A model generated the notes under the pieces. It worked only from the letters and a program-made list of their open reading frames with translations, did not search any database and was not told the origin of the DNA. DNA of 38,795 nt. Origin: Campylobacterota bacterium. Lineage in GTDB: Bacteria > Babelota > Babeliae > Babelales > Chromulinivoraceae. The stretch's first letter is position 1, and every line of letters begins with the position of its first letter. The stretch spans positions 1 to 38,795 of the forward strand of contig PBME01000001.1 in NCBI GenBank assembly GCA_002721975.1. The letters run 5' to 3'. A program made the translations under genes and the position numbers. This document shows positions 1 through 8,922 of the stretch, in pieces.

Positions 1-1346
1 ACGCTAGTTACTGTTGCTTTGCTGGTGCTGGCTGCTTGTTGATCAAGATTAGCATCATTAGTGCTAGATTTATTTTCAGTTGACAAGATAGTCTTAGAAA
101 GGTCTTTATCACTATTTTGCGTAACAACATCACTTGATTCAGCTAATGAATTTTGTCCGCTCGTAACTACACTTTTATTTTCTCCACCTGTTTTTTTAGT
201 TATCAAATCTTTAGCTTTGCCTAACCAATCCATAATAGTATTAGCCCAACTTGTACCACCAGCTTGTATCAATATTGCTCGTTCTTGATTAGCAAGTTTT
301 TGTAAAGCAACTTGATGCTCATGCTTTATATCTTTTGTTGCTTTTTCTAATCCTGACAATGTTTCTTCTTTGGTATTAGGTTTTTGCCCAACTGTAAACT
401 TCTTTTTATTTTCTATCTCACTTACTTTTAATGACAACACAGCAAGCTCTTTTGATAACTTATGATTTTTATAATAATTTTTAGTATCTTTAATACTCTG
501 AACCTTATCTACTATTTCCTTATATGTTTTTTTTACCATCTTTCCATCTGAATTTGTAACTTGATATTTAGCTGTATCAGTCATAAGAGCTTTTTTTGCT
601 TTTTCTAAATTATTTTCAGCTTTTGTTATATCTTCTTTAAACTTTTGAAGCTCTGCTACTCTATCTTCAGCAACTGCTCTGATGTTTTGTTCAAAGTTCT
701 TCTTATCTTTTTCTGATATGTTTTTTCGTTTAATTCGCTTAATTTTATCTTCTAAACGTGCAGCACGCTCCAAATTTTGTTTTTCAACTTCCGAAACATC
801 TCGCTCTTTAATATCTTGTAACTCTGCTTTCAAATCAGAACTTGCAAATATATCGTTAAATATTTTTTTTACGCTATCTGGTATTTTTTTCGTGATATCT
901 GAAGCACGTACTTGAACACGCGACAACCCTTCATTAAACATATCACCCAAAGTCTTTTTTGTATCACGAGCTCTACGAGCTTCAATTGCGGCCTGTTTTT
1001 CAACATTTTTTTCTATTGAACCAGAAGATTGTGTATCCTTTGCAACAATATCATTAGATAACGTTATTGTCTCTTTTGATGCAACATTACTTTGATCTGC
1101 AACACTTTGCTTATCTGCATTTGTTGCTGCTGTCATTTTTTTTGCATTATTTTGTGCATTTTGACGTTCAACAGCATATATTGCTGTGTCTTTTTCATTC
1201 TCAGTATCTTGCTTTGTAGCAGCTTTATGAGATTCATCTGCTTTCGTATTAAATGTAAAATCACCTTCATCAGAGCAAAATGTTATATCATTTATCTGTA
1301 AACACAATAGTAGTATTAATAACTTTGCGACTCTTTGATTATTCAT
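1..1346 (-). CDS. Exported coiled-coil protein, 3' end cut by window edge
   Basis: An open frame of 448 codons starts at ATG 1346 and runs off the left edge without a stop. A Shine-Dalgarno (GGAAG) precedes the start. The first ~24 residues form a signal peptide (MNNQRVAKLLILLLCLQIND, then a Cys-Ser stretch). The remainder is Lys/Glu/Ala/Gln-rich and strongly helical, with long coiled-coil segments at about residues 130-350 and a Ser/Thr/Asn-rich low-complexity tail. It is the last gene of the recJ-cmk operon, 36 nt after its neighbour. A short segment (KKIPDSVKKIFND) resembles KVPDSVKKKLSD in the phospholipase-like protein at 4590-7640. I do not recognise a family. An exported or surface protein is inferred from the signal peptide only. 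Confidence 0.85.
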   Translation of the reverse strand, partial: MNNQRVAKLLILLLCLQINDITFCSDEGDFTFNTKADESHKAATKQDTENEKDTAIYAVERQNAQNNAKKMTAATNADKQSVADQSNVASKETITLSNDIVAKDTQSSGSIEKNVEKQAAIEARRARDTKKTLGDMFNEGLSRVQVRASDITKKIPDSVKKIFNDIFASSDLKAELQDIKERDVSEVEKQNLERAARLEDKIKRIKRKNISEKDKKNFEQNIRAVAEDRVAELQKFKEDITKAENNLEKAKKALMTDTAKYQVTNSDGKMVKKTYKEIVDKVQSIKDTKNYYKNHKLSKELAVLSLKVSEIENKKKFTVGQKPNTKEETLSGLEKATKDIKHEHQVALQKLANQERAILIQAGGTSWANTIMDWLGKAKDLITKKTGGENKSVVTSGQNSLAESSDVVTQNSDKDLSKTILSTENKSSTNDANLDQQAASTSKATVTS

Positions 1347-1382
1347 TACTTACTTCCTTTTTTACTGTCTTCTTCAACTACA

Positions 1383-1967
1383 TTAGAGCCATTGCCATAA
1401 CCATTCAGGTACCTGATAAAAAATCATAAGCTGCCAAATAATAAAACATATAGTTATTAACATATACCCAAGAATATTAGCATAAAACAACACCCGTTTA
1501 ACCCGTTTATGAAGTTCTTTTTGTATTTTGTACCATATCATATGATATTCAAACATACGTGATAGCCATGCAAAAATAACTATAAAACAACAAACTTCTA
1601 TAAAAATAACTTCTATTGTTTGAGGTGTACCGAACAATTCAAAATTAGCTATATCTCCAACAGCCATGCGTACCATACTAGCAAGAAAAGCTAATACTAA
1701 GGAAAATATAACGTCTAGCCCTAACGATCTTAACGTACCATGAACAGCTAAGGCACCAGCATTAGTAATAGTTGGTATTAATTGTCGTAACATAAAACGT
1801 TTGATATATATAATCGGAATTAATGCAATAGCTATAGGAGGAATCAACCAAACTAAAGCAACTACTAATAAAGCTCCTTCAGCGGTAAACAATATAGTCT
1901 TGGTTACTAAACTTATAATTAATGCATATAAAATATATACAACATATAAAAAATAATTACGCTTCAT
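1383..1967 (-). CDS. Multi-pass inner-membrane protein, unrecognised
   Basis: This 194-residue protein has about five hydrophobic segments (roughly residues 5-26, 30-53, 85-105, 117-140 and 160-185). Short charged loops separate them, including a basic stretch near residues 145-160 (KIQKELHKRVKRV). There is no signal peptidase site and no catalytic motif I can name. It lies 14 nt downstream of cmk in the same operon. The function is unknown; a small integral membrane protein is all the sequence supports. Confidence 0.8.
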   Translation of the reverse strand: MKRNYFLYVVYILYALIISLVTKTILFTAEGALLVVALVWLIPPIAIALIPIIYIKRFMLRQLIPTITNAGALAVHGTLRSLGLDVIFSLVLAFLASMVRMAVGDIANFELFGTPQTIEVIFIEVCCFIVIFAWLSRMFEYHMIWYKIQKELHKRVKRVLFYANILGYMLITICFIIWQLMIFYQVPEWLWQWL

Positions 1968-1981
1968 CTGCTTCCTATTAT

Positions 1982-2665
1982 TTATTTTTCGATAGCAACT
2001 TTAACAACGTCTAACGCTTTTTGAACTGCTTGCTCTTTAGATAATTGTGACGTATCAATTATCACTGCACCTTCTGGTACAACAAGAGGATCAATAATAC
2101 GATTCTTATCTGTTTCATCGCGTTTTTTGAGCAAATCTAACGCTTCTTGTTGCGTCACCGTTATACCACGCTGTGCTTGCAGCTGCATAAACCTTTCTGC
2201 ACGTATATCATCCGATGCAACAACATATAGTTTTACTTCTGCATTTGGAAAAACTACAGAACCAGTTACACGGCCCTCTATAACAATGTTTTTGTTGCTC
2301 GCTAATTGACGCTTATATACGCGAATAGCTTGACGTATTTCTTGCTGCTTTCCTAACTTAGCAGCACATGTAGTAATATCTATATTTTTTAAAAACTGTG
2401 TAATATTTACATCTTTAAAGTAAATAGTGGCTAATCCTGATTCATATTCATAACGAAACACACCACTTTGCAACAATGATGTGACATCAGCAACATCTAC
2501 TGCTTCAAAACTTGTATCATCATACCCATAATACTGTTTTAATACGTATGCAACCCCACGATATAAATACCCACTGTTAAGACAAAAAAAATTCAAATGC
2601 TTAGCTAATAAAATTGCTAAAGTTGATTTACCACTACCTGATGGACCATCTATTGTAATAATCAT
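1982..2665 (-). CDS. cmk: Cytidylate kinase
   Basis: Phosphorylates CMP/dCMP to the diphosphate with ATP in the cytoplasm. Residues 7-15 are the P-loop GPSGSGKST at the extreme N-terminus, as in the family. NSGYLYRG near residue 30 is the CMP-binding segment, and the C-terminal RDETDKNR (182-189) followed by PL and IIDTS is the family's lid/CMP region. The length of 227 aa is normal. Odd point: the usual GRDxGTxVxP segment reads GRVTGSVVFP (131-140), so the Asp after Gly-Arg is Val133. It starts 11 nt after recJ, in one operon. Confidence 0.95.
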   Translation of the reverse strand: MIITIDGPSGSGKSTLAILLAKHLNFFCLNSGYLYRGVAYVLKQYYGYDDTSFEAVDVADVTSLLQSGVFRYEYESGLATIYFKDVNITQFLKNIDITTCAAKLGKQQEIRQAIRVYKRQLASNKNIVIEGRVTGSVVFPNAEVKLYVVASDDIRAERFMQLQAQRGITVTQQEALDLLKKRDETDKNRIIDPLVVPEGAVIIDTSQLSKEQAVQKALDVVKVAIEK

Positions 2666-2676
2666 ACATTTCCTTA

Positions 2677-4416
2677 CTAAGTATTCTTTATATGTACAAC
2701 ATCTATTCCAAGCATTTCAATTGTATAGCTACCATTCCAATAGTTTTGTGTTATTTGTCCTACAATATCAAAAGGTTCATCAGCTTGATTTACTAACAAA
2801 TCAAATAATTCTGGTCTATTGAAAAATATAATTGGCTTAATAACTCCATCTGCAAAAACTAAACATTTAACATGTAAATCTTTTAACAGCTGCGGACGCT
2901 TAACCAACACCACACCAGATACATAAAAATATGGTTGTTGATTTTCATGACCAAATGGCTCAAACAATCTCATATCACTTATCATTTTAGATGAGAAATC
3001 TGATAATTGTGCAGTTGCATCAACTGTTAATTTTTGCTTTAAATCAAATTCAGTTAACTCATTTGCAACTTTTTTTTCAAGACGAGCTTTTAACTCTGGT
3101 AAATTTTCAACTTTTAATGACAGACCAGCCGCATGAGAATGCCCCCCAAAAGAAATTAACAAATCTTTTGATTCACGTAACGCATCAAAAATATTAAATT
3201 CTTGTATCGATCGACACGATCCTTTAGCAATGCCATCTTTTGTAATATGAAACAATAATGTAGGTCGACCAAATTGTCCTACTATACGAGATGCAACTAA
3301 TCCTATAACACCCGCAGGCCAATCTGTACTCGAAGCTATAACAACATTTTCTTTATCAAGATCGATTTCTTTTGTTTCTACCTGTTTAATAATACTTTGT
3401 GTAATGCCACGCTCAATATCTTTGCGCGCTTGATTAAGTTCCAGCAAGACTTTACCAACATGATCAACGTTTTGTTTATTTGTACCAATTAAAAATTGTA
3501 CCCCTTGACGAGGATCATCTAATCTTCCTAATGCATTAATCTGTGGAGTAATAGAAAATCCAATATCCATAGAAGACAAAACAGGTTTTGCAAATTTACT
3601 ATTTTCTTTTAACACCTGTAATGAATAACTTTGACTTTTATTAATATATGATAAACCTTCACGGACCCAATAACGATTTTCACCTGTCAAAGGTACAACA
3701 TCGGCAACGGTACCAAATAACAATAATTCAATAACTTTTCCAGGCAAATCTTTTTTTTGCCTTGTATACAATAGTGAAATTAATTTAAATGCAACACCTA
3801 CACCTGCAAAATATTTGTATGGATATTGACAATCATCTTGATGCGGATTAACAATCACATATGCATCAGGCACTTTATCATGAGGCCTATGATGATCAGT
3901 GATAATTAAATCGACACCCAGTTTTTTAGCTAAGTCTGCCGGCTCAAACGCAGTAATACCGTTATCAACAGTAACAATAACTTTATAATTATTTTCTGCA
4001 GCTTTTTTAACAATTTTATTTGAAATACCGTATCCATCTTTAACACGATTTGGTAAGTAAAAATTTACCTGTGCACCAAGAGGTAACAATCCCATAAGCA
4101 TCAATGATGATGACGTTATCCCATCCACATCATAATCACCAAATATGAGAATTTTTTCTCCATTTTTAATCGCAGTTTCGATACGTTCAACTGCTTTTAT
4201 AGCACCTTTCATTAATGCCGGATCTGCAACATCTTTCTCGGCACTCGTTACTAAAAAATCTTGTATCGCTTCCTTGTCTGACATATCACGCGCAACAAGT
4301 GTTTTAGCCAGCGGCAAAGATAAAGAAAACTGTTGAGATATATCAACAGCTTTCTTTGAATCTATTCTTGGAATACCAACTAAATATTTGTAACCTTGAA
4401 TAAATGTATAATCCAT
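2677..4416 (-). CDS. recJ: Single-stranded-DNA-specific 5'-3' exonuclease RecJ
   Basis: RecJ degrades 5'-tailed single-stranded DNA in RecF-pathway recombination and mismatch repair. The DHH-family motifs are present: GDYDVDG at 93-99 (Mn-binding Asp), VDNG at 150-153, and DHH at 174-176. FGGHSHAAG around residue 420 is the DHHA1 domain. A C-terminal OB-like region follows (KRPQLL, then KCLVFADG). The length of 579 aa is typical. It is first in the operon recJ-cmk-membrane protein-exported protein. A sigma70-like promoter lies at 4457-4484. Confidence 0.96.
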   Translation of the reverse strand: MDYTFIQGYKYLVGIPRIDSKKAVDISQQFSLSLPLAKTLVARDMSDKEAIQDFLVTSAEKDVADPALMKGAIKAVERIETAIKNGEKILIFGDYDVDGITSSSLMLMGLLPLGAQVNFYLPNRVKDGYGISNKIVKKAAENNYKVIVTVDNGITAFEPADLAKKLGVDLIITDHHRPHDKVPDAYVIVNPHQDDCQYPYKYFAGVGVAFKLISLLYTRQKKDLPGKVIELLLFGTVADVVPLTGENRYWVREGLSYINKSQSYSLQVLKENSKFAKPVLSSMDIGFSITPQINALGRLDDPRQGVQFLIGTNKQNVDHVGKVLLELNQARKDIERGITQSIIKQVETKEIDLDKENVVIASSTDWPAGVIGLVASRIVGQFGRPTLLFHITKDGIAKGSCRSIQEFNIFDALRESKDLLISFGGHSHAAGLSLKVENLPELKARLEKKVANELTEFDLKQKLTVDATAQLSDFSSKMISDMRLFEPFGHENQQPYFYVSGVVLVKRPQLLKDLHVKCLVFADGVIKPIIFFNRPELFDLLVNQADEPFDIVGQITQNYWNGSYTIEMLGIDVVHIKNT

Positions 4417-4456
4417 GAATAACCAAATTAAAAATTAGAAATAATACCTGATTTTT

Positions 4457-4484
4457 AGTTTAACTTATACACTTAATCTTGCAA
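4457..4484 (-). promoter_or_regulatory. Predicted sigma70 promoter of the recJ operon
   Basis: Read on the minus strand, TTGCAA (4479-4484) is separated by 16 nt from TAAACT (4457-4462), about 40 nt upstream of the recJ start. This is a sequence match only. Confidence 0.4.
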
Positions 4485-4526
4485 ATATTTACAATTTTTT
4501 AGCCCGTTTTATTTGTTCAAAAATAA

Positions 4527-4558
4527 CAGGGTAATTTCAACAACCTAAAATTACCCTG
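4527..4558 (-). terminator. Rho-independent terminator after the phospholipase-like gene
   Basis: An 11-bp perfect stem (CAGGGTAATTT paired with AAATTACCCTG) encloses a 10-nt loop. On the minus strand it is followed by a T-rich tail. It lies 32 nt after the stop codon of the gene at 4590-7640 and upstream of recJ. Confidence 0.8.
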
Positions 4559-4589
4559 CACATCGATCTTTAAATTGTTTTATACAATA

Positions 4590-7500
4590 CTAAACGCCAT
4601 CATTATTTATATCAGATACACCACTGTCATCTTGTGACTGACTTTGCTCTATAACAGCTGTATTAGTATCTGCTTTATTCTGTAATTCTAAACGGTTTTT
4701 TGCTACTTTTTGCATAATTTCTTTAATTGCGTCAACTTGCGATGAAAACACTGCATCCATCGTAGATACAAGATTATTAACATCTGCAGCTGTATACTTA
4801 AAATTCGTTGTTACATAAGGAGGTTTTGAATTATCCGTAATAAATGTAACATCTGGATAATCAGTTGTATCAATATTATAAGGCTCTTGAGATATATCAG
4901 ATTTTGGTGTTGGGAAATAAATCAATGTCGGTTGCTCAGCATTATATTTTCGTTTATTACGAGGATCATTAAACACTGTCATCGGTTGAGACATTAATTT
5001 ACTTTGTGTTACATTTTCCATATCAGGCATTGCAATACCTTTACGCTTAAAATAACGACTTGCATCAACAAGCGTAGGTACATCTCCATGATTTGAATCA
5101 TACATAATCACAACATCTACTGCACGTTCTGATCTATCAAATAATAATGGCAACGGTATATTAAAGTACATACCACCATCAAACATACCTAATTTTTCAC
5201 GATCTTTTAATGCACTTGTACTTACACCTTGAGAATAATTTGGAAATTGTGCATGGTTTGCTTCAGGTCGTTTGGCACGAACATTTTCATTAGCCGTATC
5301 AAGCATTTTGCGAACCCAAGTATCAACAGGTAATGTTATTTTTTTGCCTAAAAATTTAAAACTCGGCATAGGTAAGCCTTTATCAATAACATCATTTAAT
5401 GATATTGCAAATGCAGAACCATACACACCTAACCAAGTTGCCATAGAATATTCAGGCTTATGCTCAGTTAACGTTCCATTTTTAAATTGTGACCCTAATG
5501 ACCACACAGGAACAAATCCAAGAACTGTACTACCAGCTTCAAATGGTCCTGTTTCAAACCATTCATACTCTGTACGATAACCAGATTCATTTGCAGCTGT
5601 TGTTTTTAAATCAAACACCGATGAACATAGCGGTAAAGGAACATCGCCTGATTGAGCTAACTTAGTTAACTCAGACCATACAACATTTAAACGTTCATCT
5701 CCTACTTTTTGCAATGCAAAGTTACCAACTAATCCTCCCCAAATATTAATAGCAGTTAATTGTTGATCATAAGCAAAGCGCTTTGCAATATCTTTAATTA
5801 ACGATTGACCAACTTGACCTTGTACTTGCTCTGGAGGACACGCACCTTTGACACTTGCCATACAAGAATAGTCTAAAGCTTTACCATACATTTGTTGTAA
5901 TTGTTGTAATGATGTTTCATAATTTTTTGATAACAGACCTTTTAAATACATATAACTCCAAGGAGCAATTGTCCATGTTGATCCAGAAAGACCTGTTACA
6001 TACATTGTTGCATCTAAAAACTTATAACGTGCTGCACCTATCATCATACCTAAAGTTCCAACCATAGCACGATTGCCACCACCACTAAATGAAAACGCTA
6101 ATCTTAATGGTTGATCAATATCAAACTCTTCTTGCAACACTTGCTCTACTTTTGCACGTCTATTGGCAATAAATGTTTTTTCTTTTTGATCAAGGCTTAA
6201 ACTTGTTTTTACTTGAACTTCTGTTTCTTTTTGTGTTGCATCTACAGGATATTGTAACTTAATAATTTTACGTAACCCTTCTGTACTAGGATCTTTATCA
6301 CCTAAAACTTTTTTTAATGCTTGAGACGCAAGTTTATTTTCTAAGTCAGATAGTTTTTTTTTTACTGAATCAGGAACTTTACCTTGTAACTTTGCTACTT
6401 TGTCTTTTGCAAATTCACCTATATCTTCTGCAGCTGCACTACCTACCTCTGTTGCTATATTTACAATAACTTTTGCAGTTTCTTCTGCTATTTGATCAGA
6501 AGCTCTATCAACAACTCTTTGACCAGTCTGCTTTAAATCATCCCACCAGTCTGTTTTGCCTGACTGCTTATTTTGTTCAAGTATTTGTTCATACTTATTC
6601 GCAGCTTGTTTTTCAAAACGAGCCAACTCTGCTGCAGTCTGATTTGCAAAATCAGCAGAAGCTGTTTGTGACGTCAAATCAAGCGCTACTGCTCGCACAA
6701 CAATTAATGCTTTTTCTGTTAATAACTGAATACCAGTAATAATATCATGCTGAGATGGCTTTAAATTTAAAGGATTAACATACACACCTTGAGCTCGTTC
6801 ATAGTCATAATAATTTTTAACATATGTACGCTCAATACTTGTCATACGTGTTTCAAATGTTTGTACAGCGTCAGATAAATCAGCATAAAATTGATTTACT
6901 GCTGCTTTACTATATGCACCTAAATTAGATAATATTGCATTAGCGTCTTGAATAAAAAATGTAGCAGCTCGTTCTACTTGCTCTTTGACCGTTGTTAATA
7001 ACTTTTTAGATTTGCGTATATCTTGTTCAGCTTTTTGCGATGTTGCAAGTGGAGATAATATTTGAGTTGCCCATGATTTATAAGGATTTAAAAATTTACT
7101 TTTATATATATCGATTTGATGCTTATTTTCATCTAAATTTTTCACATGATTCTGCATCTGCATTAATAATGTCTTAAACTTTTGTTGCTGTGTTAACGAA
7201 ATAGATCCTTGTTGCTGAAATGTTTGAATAATATTGTACATTTCTTGAGTATTAGTCACCCATTGTTTATTCTGATCGTCATCTGTCATCGCCCTTCTTT
7301 TTTGAGATACTTTTGTCGGCTGAATCGAACTATCCATAACGTTATCTACATCAGTAGGTTGTATTCTTCTATCTTTTTTCTTAAAAGATCCTGTAACTGA
7401 TTGCGATGCTGTATCTCCTTGACTCGTTGTTACACTATCTATATCTGATGCCATATCTGTATCTGACGATGTTGATGCTTGTTTTAAAGTTGAGTTTGTA

Positions 7501-7640
7501 CTTGTATTGTTATTTTGATACTGCAAAGAAAGTTCTTTAAATGAATTATCAGTCGCAGTATTGTTATTGTAAACATAAGATGGAAAAGTAATCCATACAT
7601 GAAACAATGCAACCAACATTCTTACTTTATTAAGCTTCAT
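4590..7640 (-). CDS. Exported cPLA2-like (PLAc/patatin-fold) phospholipase
   Basis: 1016 aa. An N-terminal hydrophobic segment (about residues 6-22) looks like a signal peptide. A Ser/Thr/Asn-rich linker follows to ~120, then a helical coiled-coil region to ~480. The C-terminal half (about 500-985) carries eukaryote-type group IV phospholipase A2 landmarks. These are the Gly-rich oxyanion-hole motif SGGGNRAM (519-526), nucleophile motif GLSGSTW (550-556, Ser552), WFETGPFEAG (~694-703), VPVWSLGSQFKNG (710-722), and the dyad Asp in FDGGMYFNIPLP (Asp821) followed by AVDVVIMYD. A C-terminal TTNFKYT...AIKEIM segment matches the end of the cPLA2 domain. An arginine suited to the family's conserved role lies in NRAM. 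Expected activity is hydrolysis of phospholipid acyl esters, possibly host membranes (inference). The start is supported by AAGGAG 7 nt upstream. It is transcribed alone, with its own terminator. Confidence 0.88.
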   Translation of the reverse strand: MKLNKVRMLVALFHVWITFPSYVYNNNTATDNSFKELSLQYQNNNTSTNSTLKQASTSSDTDMASDIDSVTTSQGDTASQSVTGSFKKKDRRIQPTDVDNVMDSSIQPTKVSQKRRAMTDDDQNKQWVTNTQEMYNIIQTFQQQGSISLTQQQKFKTLLMQMQNHVKNLDENKHQIDIYKSKFLNPYKSWATQILSPLATSQKAEQDIRKSKKLLTTVKEQVERAATFFIQDANAILSNLGAYSKAAVNQFYADLSDAVQTFETRMTSIERTYVKNYYDYERAQGVYVNPLNLKPSQHDIITGIQLLTEKALIVVRAVALDLTSQTASADFANQTAAELARFEKQAANKYEQILEQNKQSGKTDWWDDLKQTGQRVVDRASDQIAEETAKVIVNIATEVGSAAAEDIGEFAKDKVAKLQGKVPDSVKKKLSDLENKLASQALKKVLGDKDPSTEGLRKIIKLQYPVDATQKETEVQVKTSLSLDQKEKTFIANRRAKVEQVLQEEFDIDQPLRLAFSFSGGGNRAMVGTLGMMIGAARYKFLDATMYVTGLSGSTWTIAPWSYMYLKGLLSKNYETSLQQLQQMYGKALDYSCMASVKGACPPEQVQGQVGQSLIKDIAKRFAYDQQLTAINIWGGLVGNFALQKVGDERLNVVWSELTKLAQSGDVPLPLCSSVFDLKTTAANESGYRTEYEWFETGPFEAGSTVLGFVPVWSLGSQFKNGTLTEHKPEYSMATWLGVYGSAFAISLNDVIDKGLPMPSFKFLGKKITLPVDTWVRKMLDTANENVRAKRPEANHAQFPNYSQGVSTSALKDREKLGMFDGGMYFNIPLPLLFDRSERAVDVVIMYDSNHGDVPTLVDASRYFKRKGIAMPDMENVTQSKLMSQPMTVFNDPRNKRKYNAEQPTLIYFPTPKSDISQEPYNIDTTDYPDVTFITDNSKPPYVTTNFKYTAADVNNLVSTMDAVFSSQVDAIKEIMQKVAKNRLELQNKADTNTAVIEQSQSQDDSGVSDINNDGV

Positions 7641-7751
7641 TCAATGCTCCTTACTATTATGTATTATAAAAATATTCCTTTTTTTATAATCATATTATGA
7701 TATTTTTTATAATATTTTATTTATATACATTAAACCTATAAAAGGACTCTT

Positions 7752-8417
7752 ATGTCGTATCATGTTACAAAAAAACTATTTTTGCAAATATCTTTTCTTT
7801 GTATGTTTACTACTACAATAAATTCAAATCTTTCAGATCAAGCAAAACAATCAACATATCAAAATCCTTGGAACTATTTAGAATATATTTTTGTCATCAA
7901 ACCTGAACGTGAACTTTCTTTACTAACAGAGCATGCATTTGCAACTGTTGGAATACTAGGTGGACTAGCTGTTGCTAAAGAATATTTTTATCAACCAACT
8001 ACTAGCCAAAACAAGACTATCACTAAAGATTCTTCTACAAATTATGATCCTATCAAATCAATTTATATTGCTGGTTCTGGAATCATGGCAGCTAAAGCAG
8101 GATATGGGTTATTTAACTGTGTAGCTAAACGTTATATTCATAAAAAAACACTTGCTGAATTTTTACAAAAATGGGATATCCATCGTATGCACTTACCAAC
8201 ATCATTTATAGAGTGTTTTGATGAAATAGCAACACTGTATAAAACCCAAGGAGATACTTTATTAACAAATATGTTTGTTGCAGAAGTATTTGAACTGATA
8301 CAACATCATATTGAACATCATTTTGAAAATCGTTACAAAAAACCAGAAACAAAAAATAGTGATCCAATTGAAACATTTAAAAATTGCACAGAAATCTGGA
8401 CAAATTTTAAAAAATAG
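7752..8417 (+). CDS. Exported or membrane protein, unrecognised
   Basis: 221 aa. A basic start and hydrophobic core (residues 7-25) look like a signal peptide. Two further hydrophobic Gly/Ala-rich segments follow (about 62-82 and 100-124), perhaps a membrane hairpin. The C-terminal part is soluble and His-rich (IQHHIEHHFENRY). The start is supported by AAAGGA. It is divergent from the phospholipase-like gene, with a 111-nt very AT-rich spacer. It ends directly in a bidirectional terminator. I recognise no family. Confidence 0.72.
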   Translation: MSYHVTKKLFLQISFLCMFTTTINSNLSDQAKQSTYQNPWNYLEYIFVIKPERELSLLTEHAFATVGILGGLAVAKEYFYQPTTSQNKTITKDSSTNYDPIKSIYIAGSGIMAAKAGYGLFNCVAKRYIHKKTLAEFLQKWDIHRMHLPTSFIECFDEIATLYKTQGDTLLTNMFVAEVFELIQHHIEHHFENRYKKPETKNSDPIETFKNCTEIWTNFKK

Positions 8418-8460
8418 TCAGAAAAAAAGCCTTCTAAGTAGAAGGCTTTTTTTCTGACTA
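8415..8460. terminator. Bidirectional terminator between convergent genes
   Basis: A perfect 21-bp inverted repeat (8415-8435 and 8440-8460) has a 4-nt loop, a GC-containing core (AGCCTTCT) and A/T tracts on both flanks. It begins at the stop codon of the plus-strand gene and lies just past the minus-strand gene ending at 8474, so it should serve both. Confidence 0.93.
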
Positions 8461-8473
8461 ATAATCTGACAAT

Positions 8474-8908
8474 TTAAGCTGCATACTTTTTGTTAAAGCT
8501 TTTTAACGATGTTTCCAATACATCTAATTGATTATTAAGCTCTTGTAAATTTAATCCTTGTCCAGTTAACAATCTTTTTTTGTTTTGCATATTTTGTAAT
8601 CTATACTTTTGAAAATTTCTTATATCATTAAGTTGCTGTTGCGTAGCTACTGTATCACTATTCATAATAGCAGCAATTTTATAATCCCAGAATACAACTT
8701 GTGCAATAAGTTCATTATATAACCTTTGTTGCGCATCAGTTATTTGTGAATTATCATAAATTTCTAAAAAACGATTCTTTTCTTGTTCTTGAACTCGCTC
8801 TCGATATCTCTGCATAGAAGTTTTTTCTGTAGATTTTGAACCAAATGATGGTTGAATTAACGTAGCAAAAAATACTGCCACAATACATCCATTTAATAAC
8901 TTTTTCAT
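8474..8908 (-). CDS. Small exported helical protein
   Basis: 144 aa. A clear signal peptide (MKKLLNGCIVAVFFATLIQP, then SFGS) precedes a Gln/Asn-rich helical domain with coiled-coil character. GGAGGT lies 5 nt before the start. It contains DAQQRL (about residue 60), also found in the exported protein at 12114-12497. It lies 14 nt after the gene at 8923-9885, so the two form one operon. Function unknown. Confidence 0.78.
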   Translation of the reverse strand: MKKLLNGCIVAVFFATLIQPSFGSKSTEKTSMQRYRERVQEQEKNRFLEIYDNSQITDAQQRLYNELIAQVVFWDYKIAAIMNSDTVATQQQLNDIRNFQKYRLQNMQNKKRLLTGQGLNLQELNNQLDVLETSLKSFNKKYAA

Positions 8909-8922
8909 AGTACCTCCAATAA

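Noticed and set aside
1092-1301. Plus-strand open frame with many Cys and Phe
   Set aside because: It is antisense to the exported coiled-coil protein at 1-1346, whose frame, signal peptide and ribosome-binding site are convincing.
5272-5580. 102-codon plus-strand frame inside the phospholipase gene
   Set aside because: Antisense shadow of a conserved catalytic region; no ribosome-binding site.
7641-7751. Promoter calls in the divergent gap between the phospholipase-like gene and the plus-strand exported gene
   Set aside because: Several TATAAT-like strings occur, but the DNA is so AT-rich that no pair with a -35 box stands out.
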